Assembly: GCA_038213135.1 (NCBI GenBank)
Contig: JBBQTQ010000057.1
Span: 1 to 17,361, forward strand
DNA length: 17,361 nt
Source of the DNA: JBBQTQ01 sp038213135
GTDB taxonomy: Bacteria; Actinomycetota; Thermoleophilia; Gaiellales; Gaiellaceae
Direction of reading: 5' to 3'
Shown piece by piece: positions 11,771 to 17,361 of the stretch; position 1 is the first letter of the stretch; every line of letters begins with the position of its first letter. A program made the translations under genes and the position numbers. Under the pieces are notes generated by a model, which worked only from the letters and a program-made list of their open reading frames with translations, did not search any database and had not been told where the DNA came from.

Positions 11771-13576
11771 CTAGGGCGAGAGCTTTCCTGTTACCCGCGG
11801 TCCGTCCACCTTCACCGAACCGTGGGCCGCGCGGGCGCCGCCGACGGTGAGCGTCCCGCGAAAGTGCAACGGCGCGCTGAAGCCGTCCAGCGAGAGCTTG
11901 CCGCTCAGCTCGAGGCCCGGCACGACGCTGTAGCGCGCGAGCGTGGCGACGCCCTGCTGGGAGACCCTGATCGTGCCGCCGCTCAGCCCGGCAACGGTCA
12001 CGTCCTGCGTCGTCGAGAAGAACGCCAGCGCCCACGCTCCCTCGGCCTCGTGCTCCGTCACCCGGGCGAGCGCGAGCGACTGGCTCGCACCGAGCCGCGA
12101 CGACGGCGCAGCCGGAAACGGCGCGAGCGGGGTCACGAAAGGCTTGTCTCGGGGACAGCTGCTCGGCGGCGTCGCGCCCTGCAGCCAGCCCCGCACGATC
12201 TTGAAGGCGCATCCCGAGAGGTCGGTCGTGATCACGCTGTGCCCGACTCCGGGGACGACCAGCAGGTGACCCTGCGGGAACCTTGCGGCGACGGCTGCGG
12301 CCTGGGCCGCGGGAGTGCGCAGGTCGAGCCCGCCGGCGACGGCGAGCACGGGCACGTCCGGCAGCGGCCCGGGCGCGAGCGGCGTCCCGGTCGGATCGGG
12401 CCAGAGCGTGCAGAACCCCGCGGAGCCGATGTGCGCAGCCCAGGTGCCGAACTGCCCGAGGCTGCCCGGCGCGAGACCGGCGACGGCCGCGTCGAACGCC
12501 GCCAGGCGAGCGCTCGTCGACGAGCCGGGAGTCCACGGGAACGGTCCGTCCGTGCAGACCGTGGCTGCGTAGAGCGCAAAGCTGAGCTCCTCGGGCTTCT
12601 CCACCGAGAGATGCGTGTCGAGGTCGAGCAGGCGCAGCAGCGGCAGCGAGTTGCGCTTGAGACCCGCCTGAACCGCAGCAGGCAGCTCGGCGGCGAGCCC
12701 AGGGTCGAGGTCGGCGTCGATCGTCAGCCCGATCAGGTCCTCGCCGTTCATCGTCACGGTGCGGGTCCCGGACGGCTCGCGGACTGTGCCCTTGGCCGGC
12801 TGCTCCTGGAGCCGATTCGCCAGCGTGACCAGGTCAGCGCCGAGGTCGTTCGTGACCCCGCGACACGAACTGCCGGGACAGTAGGAGCGCAGCGTGTCCG
12901 GCATCGCGTGCAAGACGTTAGCCTCGAAGGGGTCGGGGAACTCCGGGGGCAGGACCGAGTCGAGCAGCAGCCGCTCGACGTGCGTCGGAAAAGCGAGGGC
13001 ATACGACAGGGCGAGCTTTGTGCCGTAGGAGACGCCCCACAGCGCGACCTTGTCGACGCCGAGCGCCTGACGGACTGCCTCGAGATCGGCCGCCTGGTCG
13101 CGCGTCGTGTAGAAGGCGCGGTTCGGCCCGATCAGGCTCGCGCACTCGGCGACGAGCGCCTGGATCTCCGCGTCCGAAGCCGTGGTGGTCGTCTGCAGGC
13201 GCGGGCACTGGAGCACGCCCGACTGGCCGGTGCCGCGCACGTCGACGGTGACGAGCGTGTAGCCGGGGAAGAGCTGCTGGAAGAACTGCGCGGAGTTCCG
13301 GTCGGTGAGCCCGAAGGCCTTCGTCGAGGACTGGCCCGGGCCGCCGGCAAGCAGGAAGACGACACCCTTCGCCGGCTGCGCGGCGAGCTGCTGCACGTAG
13401 AGCGAGACCGTGCCGGGGACGGCTCCGGTGCGGTCGAGCGGGACGTCGATGCGAGTGCACTGGGTGTCGGTGGCCTGGCCGCAAGGCGCGAACGTCGCGG
13501 CGCCCGCACCTCCCGGCGCGGCGGCGCAGATCGCCAGCGCAGCGCCGGCCGACAACAGCCTGTACCTCCCCCGCAC
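11771..13576 (-). CDS. Secreted alpha/beta hydrolase, TAP-like, with C-terminal beta domain
   Basis: This 601-residue protein begins with a basic n-region and hydrophobic core (MRGRYRLLSAGAALAICAAA), a likely signal peptide. The hydrolase fold has the oxyanion motif LAGGPGQSS (76-84), the nucleophile S183 in LWGVSYGTKL, the acid D418 in AGGLDLRTP and H446 in VPGVGHSV, an order and spacing typical of tripeptidyl aminopeptidases and proline-iminopeptidase-like exported enzymes. Several cysteines (C32, C40, C124, C145, C233, C238) suggest disulphides. After the TAP-like C-terminal region, about 110 residues (490-601) form an extra beta-rich domain not standard in the family. I chose the GTG at 13576 for the signal peptide; a TTG seven codons on, nine bases after GGAGG, is also possible. 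The frame is open for 140 codons upstream, but that part lies antisense to the next gene. Confidence 0.9.
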   Translation of the reverse strand: MRGRYRLLSAGAALAICAAAPGGAGAATFAPCGQATDTQCTRIDVPLDRTGAVPGTVSLYVQQLAAQPAKGVVFLLAGGPGQSSTKAFGLTDRNSAQFFQQLFPGYTLVTVDVRGTGQSGVLQCPRLQTTTTASDAEIQALVAECASLIGPNRAFYTTRDQAADLEAVRQALGVDKVALWGVSYGTKLALSYALAFPTHVERLLLDSVLPPEFPDPFEANVLHAMPDTLRSYCPGSSCRGVTNDLGADLVTLANRLQEQPAKGTVREPSGTRTVTMNGEDLIGLTIDADLDPGLAAELPAAVQAGLKRNSLPLLRLLDLDTHLSVEKPEELSFALYAATVCTDGPFPWTPGSSTSARLAAFDAAVAGLAPGSLGQFGTWAAHIGSAGFCTLWPDPTGTPLAPGPLPDVPVLAVAGGLDLRTPAAQAAAVAARFPQGHLLVVPGVGHSVITTDLSGCAFKIVRGWLQGATPPSSCPRDKPFVTPLAPFPAAPSSRLGASQSLALARVTEHEAEGAWALAFFSTTQDVTVAGLSGGTIRVSQQGVATLARYSVVPGLELSGKLSLDGFSAPLHFRGTLTVGGARAAHGSVKVDGPRVTGKLSP

Positions 13577-13643
13577 GCGGCCAAGGTAGCAGCGGTGTAC
13601 GCTTCCTCGCGCCCGGTATCCACTACGGAACTGGAGCTTGCAG
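13577..13643. promoter_or_regulatory. Divergent promoter region
   Basis: Only 67 bases separate the start of the secreted hydrolase (minus) from the start of the pantothenate operon (plus), so both promoters must lie here or reach into the coding regions. I see no convincing -35 and -10 pair on either strand. A GGAG seven bases before the plus-strand ATG is the ribosome site of the first pantothenate gene. Confidence 0.4.
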
Positions 13644-14303
13644 ATGGTGGGATCGGTACGCGTGATCGGCGCGGGACGCGTCGGCTCGGCGGTGGCGGCG
13701 CGCCTCGAGGAGCGCGGCGTCGAGCTGCGCGACGACGGGGCGGAGATCGTCCTCCTCTGCGTTCCCGACCGGGCGATCGCCGAGGTCGCGGCCGGCATCG
13801 AGCCGGGGCCCTGGGTCGCGCACGTGAGCGGCGGTACGCCGCCCACCGCGCTCGCCCCGCACGAGCGGCGCTTCAGCATGCACCCGCTCCAGACATTTAC
13901 CCGCGCGCGAGGACCGGACCAGCTGGACGGCGCCTGGGCGGCGGTCAGCGGCGTGAGCCCGGCTGCCGTCGAGCTCGGTTGCGAGCTCGCCCGCACGCTC
14001 GGACTCGAGCCGTTCGAGCTCGCGGACGAGCGGCGCCCGGTCTACCACGCCGCCGCGGCGATCGCCTCGAACTACCTGGTGACGCTCTACCGGGTCGCCT
14101 CCGACCTCTTCGGCGTGGCGGGAGCTCCGCCGGAGAGCCTCGTGCCGCTGATGCGGCGGACGATCGAAAACGACTTCGAGCTGACCGGGCCGATCTCGCG
14201 CGGCGACTGGGAGACGGTGCGGGCGCACCGCGAGGCGCTTGCTGCAGAGCGGCCTGACCTGCTCGCCTTCTACGACGCGCTTGCGGAGGTGACCGCAGCG
14301 TGA
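13644..14303 (+). CDS. Rossmann-like/DUF2520 protein, probable ketopantoate reductase
   Basis: The 219-residue protein has an N-terminal NAD(P)-binding fold (VRVIGAGRVGSAVA, GxGxxGS at 9-15) and the DUF2520 helical domain with the family marks SMHPLQTFTR (78-87) and YHAAAAIASNYLVTL (134-148). It overlaps panC as GTGA, and panB follows. Pantoate synthesis needs a ketopantoate reductase between PanB and PanC, and no PanE-like gene is in the window. From memory, the reductase PanG of Francisella and Enterococcus belongs to this type, so a ketopantoate reductase role is a reasonable inference, not a demonstration. The ATG at 13644 has GGAG seven bases upstream; a TTG two codons earlier is less likely. 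It is shorter than typical members (about 270-290 residues). Confidence 0.88.
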   Translation: MVGSVRVIGAGRVGSAVAARLEERGVELRDDGAEIVLLCVPDRAIAEVAAGIEPGPWVAHVSGGTPPTALAPHERRFSMHPLQTFTRARGPDQLDGAWAAVSGVSPAAVELGCELARTLGLEPFELADERRPVYHAAAAIASNYLVTLYRVASDLFGVAGAPPESLVPLMRRTIENDFELTGPISRGDWETVRAHREALAAERPDLLAFYDALAEVTAA

Positions 14304-15061
14304 GGATCGTCCGGACGATCGACGATGCGCGCACGGCGCCTCGGGGCGGTGTCGTCGGGCTCGTGCCGACGATGGGCGCCTACCACGAGGGCCACCTCGC
14401 GCTCTTCCGGGCCGCGCGGGAGGAGTGCGAGACCGTCGTCGCCAGCCTGTTCGTCAACCCCGCCCAGTTCGGAGCCGGCGAGGATATCGCGCGCTATCCG
14501 CGCGACGAGGAGCAAGACACGCGCCTCGCCGAGGAAGCCGGCGTCGACGTCCTCTTTCTCCCGAGCCCGGCGGAGATCTACCCGGAAGGGTTCCAGACCT
14601 GGGTCGAGGTCGAGCGGCTCTCGGCCGGCCTCGAAGGAGAGCACCGTCCGGGGCACTTCCGGGGCGTGGCGACGGTCTGCCTGAAGCTCTTCAACATCGT
14701 CAGGCCGGATCGCGCCTACTTCGGTCAGAAGGACGCCCAGCAGACGGCGGTCGTCCGGCGCATGGTTCGCGACCTCGACCTGGAGCTGGAGATTCGCGTG
14801 ATCCCGACGGTTCGCGATGAGGATGGGCTCGCCCTTTCCTCGCGCAACGTCTACCTCTCGGCCGACGAGCGGCACGCGGCTTTGGCGCTCCCGCGCGCTC
14901 TGGCGACTCGCGATGTCTCTCGCGCGCGCGAGCTCCTGAACGGCCTCGAGGTGGACTACGTCGAGGTCGCCGACTTCGACCCGCCCGTGCTCGCCGCCGC
15001 GATTCGCGTCGGCTCGACCCGCTTGATCGACAACTTCCCTCTCGAAGGAGGCGCACCATGA
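14300..15061 (+). CDS. panC: Pantothenate synthetase (pantoate-beta-alanine ligase)
   Basis: PanC condenses pantoate with beta-alanine using ATP, through a pantoyl-adenylate, to give pantothenate. The 253-residue protein carries VPTMGAYHEGHLAL (HIGH-type nucleotide motif, 22-35), FVNPAQFGAGEDIARYPRD (51-69), FGQKDAQQ (141-148) and the KMSKS-equivalent LSSRNVYLS (179-187). It is shorter than the usual ~280 residues, mainly in the C-terminal dimer-side domain, which still ends in the expected RLIDNFPL. The GTG start overlaps the previous stop as GTGA, and its own stop overlaps the panB start as ATGA. Confidence 0.97.
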   Translation: MRIVRTIDDARTAPRGGVVGLVPTMGAYHEGHLALFRAAREECETVVASLFVNPAQFGAGEDIARYPRDEEQDTRLAEEAGVDVLFLPSPAEIYPEGFQTWVEVERLSAGLEGEHRPGHFRGVATVCLKLFNIVRPDRAYFGQKDAQQTAVVRRMVRDLDLELEIRVIPTVRDEDGLALSSRNVYLSADERHAALALPRALATRDVSRARELLNGLEVDYVEVADFDPPVLAAAIRVGSTRLIDNFPLEGGAP

Positions 15062-15954
15062 GCAGCATCCGTCCCGCCTATCCCGGCCCCAACACACCTG
15101 CGCCGGGCAAGCTGAGCATCCCCGAGGTGGCCGAGCTGAAGCGCGAGGGCCGCAAGCTCGTGATGGTCACCGCCTACGACTTTCCGAGCGCGCGCATCGC
15201 GGACGCGGCGGGGGTCGACATGATCCTCGTCGGCGACTCCGCGGCGATGACGGTCCTCGGCTACGAGTCGACGGTGCCGGTGACAGTCGACGAGATGCTC
15301 GTCCTGACCAAGGCCGTCACGCGAGGCGCGACGCGTCCGCTCGTGATCGCCGATCTCCCGTTCGGGTCGTTCCAGCTCTCCGACCAGGACGCGCTCGCCA
15401 ACGCGACCCGCTTCGTCAAGGAGGCGGGCGTCGACGCGGTCAAGCTCGAGGGCGCCGGCCCCTCGGTGTCGCGCGTGCGGACGCTCGTCGAGGCGGGGAT
15501 TCCCGTGCAGGGCCACATCGGGCTGACGCCGCAGTCGGCGACGATGCTGGGCGGTTTCAAGGCGCAGGGCCGCACTGCTGCGAAGGCGGCGAAGCTCTTC
15601 GAGGATGCCCTGGCGCTCGAGGCTGCCGGCTGCTTCACACTCGTGCTCGAGGCGGTGCCAGCTCCGGTGGCGGCGCGGATCTCCGAGGCGCTGACGATCC
15701 CGACTATCGGCATCGGCGCGGGTGCGGCGTGCGACGGGCAGGTGCTCGTGTGGCACGACCTGCTCGGGCTCTACCAGGGCCGGGCGCCGCGCTTCGTAAA
15801 GCGCTATGCCGACCTCGCGCCGGAGATCGGGAGGGCGCTGGAGCAATACGCGGCCGATGTGCGCGACGGCGCCTTCCCCGAGGAGCAGCACACATATGCG
15901 ATGCCGGACGAAGAGCTGGCACTGTTCGAGGAAGCGGTGACTGCGCGCCGATGA
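15058..15954 (+). CDS. panB: 3-methyl-2-oxobutanoate hydroxymethyltransferase
   Basis: PanB adds a hydroxymethyl group from 5,10-methylenetetrahydrofolate to 2-oxoisovalerate, giving ketopantoate, the first step to pantothenate. The TIM-barrel motifs are present: MVTAYDFPSARIAD, ILVGDSAAM (metal ligand D60), VIADLPFGSF (D99), VKLEGAG (E131), QGHIGLTPQS and LVLEAVPAP with the catalytic glutamate E198, then GIGAGAACDGQVLVWHDLLG. At 298 residues it is slightly long because of an N-terminal extension of about 17 residues rich in proline. GGAGG eight bases before the ATG supports the start, which overlaps the panC stop as ATGA. There is no panD (aspartate decarboxylase) in the window, so beta-alanine supply is encoded elsewhere. 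Confidence 0.97.
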   Translation: MSSIRPAYPGPNTPAPGKLSIPEVAELKREGRKLVMVTAYDFPSARIADAAGVDMILVGDSAAMTVLGYESTVPVTVDEMLVLTKAVTRGATRPLVIADLPFGSFQLSDQDALANATRFVKEAGVDAVKLEGAGPSVSRVRTLVEAGIPVQGHIGLTPQSATMLGGFKAQGRTAAKAAKLFEDALALEAAGCFTLVLEAVPAPVAARISEALTIPTIGIGAGAACDGQVLVWHDLLGLYQGRAPRFVKRYADLAPEIGRALEQYAADVRDGAFPEEQHTYAMPDEELALFEEAVTARR

Positions 15955-16382
15955 CACCCGAGGAGCAGCGCAGCCTCGGCGTCGACCTCTTCAACCGGGC
16001 GTGGGAGCTGATGGAGCTCGCCGACCGGACGCCCGAGCAGGTCGACGAGCTGCTCCACACGGCCCATGCCTCGGCGTACCACTGGCGGCAGGTCGGCCAG
16101 CCGGAGAACTTCGCGCGCAGCGAGTGGCAGTGCTCACGCGTCTACTCGGTGCTCCGGCGCGCGGAGCCGGCCCTCTGGCACGCCCGGCGGTGCCTCGCGA
16201 TCTGCGAGCAGCACGGGATCGAGGATTGGGACCTCGCCTTCGCGTACGAGGCTCTTGCTCGGGCCTCCGGGTTGGCCGGCCAGCGCGAAGAGTCGCAGCG
16301 CTACCTCTCACTGGCGCGGGAGGTGGCGATCGCGGAGGACGAGGACCGCGAGCACCTCGAGAAGTCGCTCGCGTCGATTTAG
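15951..16382 (+). CDS. Conserved hypothetical, helical TPR-like protein
   Basis: I know of no assigned function for this 143-residue protein. It is almost entirely alpha-helical and looks like a short tetratricopeptide array: VDELLHTAHASAYHWRQVG, then WQCSRVYSVLRRAEPALWHARRCL, then WDLAFAYEALARASGLAGQ, then REESQRYLSLAREVA. It resembles a family of similar-sized actinobacterial hypothetical proteins (from memory, not searched). There is no signal peptide or membrane span, and two cysteines (C62, C83) are in the helical core. The ATG overlaps the panB stop as ATGA, so it is made with the pantothenate enzymes. That context suggests, without proving, a link to the pathway or simple co-expression. 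Confidence 0.85.
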   Translation: MTPEEQRSLGVDLFNRAWELMELADRTPEQVDELLHTAHASAYHWRQVGQPENFARSEWQCSRVYSVLRRAEPALWHARRCLAICEQHGIEDWDLAFAYEALARASGLAGQREESQRYLSLAREVAIAEDEDREHLEKSLASI

Positions 16383-16454
16383 CGCCTCTCCCAGCAATAC
16401 TCGCCGGCTTCTGGCCCGCTATCACGCGTCGCCACCGTCCCCCCTCGCCCTTAA

Positions 16455-16471
16455 CCAGGCAACCAGCCTGG
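16455..16471. terminator. Candidate bidirectional terminator hairpin
   Basis: CCAGGC and GCCTGG form a 6-bp stem around AACCA in the 162-base gap between two convergent genes, the end of the pantothenate operon (16382) and the end of the YIP1-like gene (16545). No U-tract follows. The position is right for a shared terminator, but the stem is short. The rest of the gap shows no open frame or RNA gene that I recognise. Confidence 0.4.
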
Positions 16472-16544
16472 CCTGCGGGGACGAGCGCGGCCGCTTGCTT
16501 GGTGCTAGCGACCCAGAACCTCGACAGCATTGCTAGAAGAGGCG

Positions 16545-17198
16545 CTAGAGGACGACCGGGATCGCGGCGAAGAGGCCGAGCACGACCGCTGCGAGCACGA
16601 CCGCGCCGAGCGAGCGGCGCCAGTTCCAGCCGTAGACGATCCGCACGCCGAGCACGAGGAGCGCGAGCGCCCAGAGGCCGAACGCAGCCTCGATCCCTCC
16701 GAAGACGGCGTTCGCGGCGGCGCCGTCCGAGCCGCCGCGGTGGAAGAGGTCGCCGCCGTAGATCCCGAGCCGCACGGGCCAGAGCGCGAGCGACAGCGCG
16801 AGCGGGGCCGACGCGAAGACGAGTACGTGCCGCGCGAGCCGGTAGCTCTCGAGGCTGCCCGCGCCGCGCACGCCAACGTAGAGCGCCCCGCCGACGAGCC
16901 AGTAAGCGATGAACCCGTACGCCCCGCCGGCGAGGAACGCCCAGACCGCGAAGACGAGACCGTCGACGTTCGAGGTGTCGAGCGGGTTCACGGCGACGCT
17001 CGAGGCGAGCACCGCCGCGATACCGGCGAGCCAGACGATCAGCAGCATCGGCTCGGCCCGTGCGGCAGCGGTCTTCACGCCTTCGTCGCGCAACGCCTCG
17101 AACGCGGCGCGCGGCTGCGTCAAGACAGAGCGGGTGCGCAGCCACCACTCCCGCTCGAGAGCCCGACCCGGCTCGGCGCGCGCACTCACGGCCGTCAC
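16545..17198 (-). CDS. YIP1-type integral membrane protein
   Basis: The 217-residue protein starts with a soluble amphipathic segment (WWLRTRSVLTQPRAAFEALRD) and then has about five membrane spans: residues about 51-70, 79-105, 122-143, 165-188 and 195-216. The segment before the first span, with its pattern of prolines and Trp/Arg, together with five helices, fits the bacterial YIP1 family. Function in bacteria is not established. No catalytic motif is visible. The start is GTG 17198; other GTG codons a few residues in are possible. It is alone on the minus strand, convergent with the pantothenate operon, and its upstream region is next to the edge of an insertion sequence. Confidence 0.75.
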   Translation of the reverse strand: MTAVSARAEPGRALEREWWLRTRSVLTQPRAAFEALRDEGVKTAAARAEPMLLIVWLAGIAAVLASSVAVNPLDTSNVDGLVFAVWAFLAGGAYGFIAYWLVGGALYVGVRGAGSLESYRLARHVLVFASAPLALSLALWPVRLGIYGGDLFHRGGSDGAAANAVFGGIEAAFGLWALALLVLGVRIVYGWNWRRSLGAVVLAAVVLGLFAAIPVVL

Positions 17199-17215
17199 CG
17201 TACTTCAACACCACT

Positions 17216-17361
17216 GAGACCTCGAATCGAAATGAAGGGACCCGCTCGCTGACGACGAACGGCGTCGGTATCCGTCGTCAAGCTGAGAGGGGTACCGATG
17301 GCTGTTGCGCCGTGGATCGTCTCGGACGAGTTGTGGCAGCGGATCGAGCCGTTGTTGCCGA
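17216..17361 (+). mobile_element. Left part of an IS5-like insertion sequence (partial, boundary uncertain)
   Basis: A transposase begins at 17298 and runs out of the window. Its left terminal inverted repeat should lie in the 99 bases after the YIP1-like start codon (17199-17297). I place the edge tentatively at the GAGACC near 17216, because ends beginning with GAG or GGG are usual in this family, but the right end is needed to fix it. An 8-bp inverted repeat, TGACGACG (17250-17257) and CGTCGTCA (17273-17280), lies just before the transposase and could fold in its leader. Confidence 0.4.
17298..17361 (+). CDS. IS5/IS402-like transposase, N-terminus (partial)
   Basis: The 21 visible codons read MAVAPWIVSDELWQRIEPLLP. 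The pattern W-[IV]-[VL]-[ST]-D-E-L-W-x-x-[IV]-x-P-L-L-P is the start of the DUF4096 (IS402-like) N-terminal domain of IS5-family transposases. GAGAGGGG, ending five bases before the ATG, is a good ribosome site. The DDE catalytic domain lies beyond the window, so integrity cannot be judged, nor whether it has the common two-frame arrangement. Confidence 0.85.
   Translation, partial: MAVAPWIVSDELWQRIEPLLP

Noticed and set aside
13577..13996. A 140-residue N-terminal extension of the secreted hydrolase
   Set aside because: It would run antisense to the DUF2520 gene, has no domain, and would place the signal peptide in the middle of the protein.
11189..14257. A plus-strand open frame of about 1,020 codons spanning fmdB, the hydrolase and the DUF2520 gene
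   Set aside because: It passes through three well-supported genes and two palindromic repeats and has no recognisable domain, so it is a composition artefact.

Overview
The window is high-GC DNA with frequent GTG starts, 4-base stop/start overlaps and little intergenic space. I infer an actinobacterium, probably Thermoleophilia (Gaiellales or Solirubrobacterales-like). The supporting gene content is a membrane pyrophosphatase, Rex next to a small glutaredoxin, the tsaE-tsaB-rimI-tsaD order common in actinobacteria, a family 4 uracil-DNA glycosylase and an FmdB zinc ribbon. The taxonomic assignment is inference, since no marker gene such as 16S is present.

Layout, minus strand (about 1-13576, read right to left). 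A secreted alpha/beta hydrolase (TAP-like) is followed by an FmdB-type zinc ribbon and then a near-continuous block: uracil-DNA glycosylase, tsaE, tsaB, rimI, tsaD, a secreted S8 subtilase and glutamate dehydrogenase. A strong stem-loop closes that block. Next come a small CxxC glutaredoxin-like protein and the NADH-sensing repressor Rex. After them lies a three-gene set: GT4 glycosyltransferase, GCS2-type carboxylate-amine ligase and a DUF1844-like protein. Last, at the left edge, is the N-terminus of the proton-pumping pyrophosphatase HppA.

Layout, plus strand (13644-16382). A tight operon holds a Rossmann/DUF2520 protein, panC, panB and a small helical protein, each joined to the next by a GTGA or ATGA overlap. 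It makes pantoate and pantothenate. The DUF2520 protein is a good candidate for the missing ketopantoate reductase. A YIP1-type membrane protein on the minus strand converges on this operon. At the right edge the first 21 codons of an IS5/IS402-like transposase begin.

The least ordinary content is the repeats. A perfect 13-bp-arm palindrome (arm GAGGGACAGGCCT, loop CTCG) occurs three times, always between genes; two copies in opposite orientation bracket the fmdB gene. A 34/35-bp tandem repeat carrying a CGGTGAC-A-GTCACCG palindrome separates tsaB from rimI. A 19-bp GTGACAC-type repeat occurs twice upstream of hppA. Two genes (tsaE and the glutaredoxin) seem to lack any ATG, GTG or TTG start in a sensible place and may start with CTG. 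I see no CRISPR array, tRNA, rRNA or obvious defence system. Most coding content is housekeeping.
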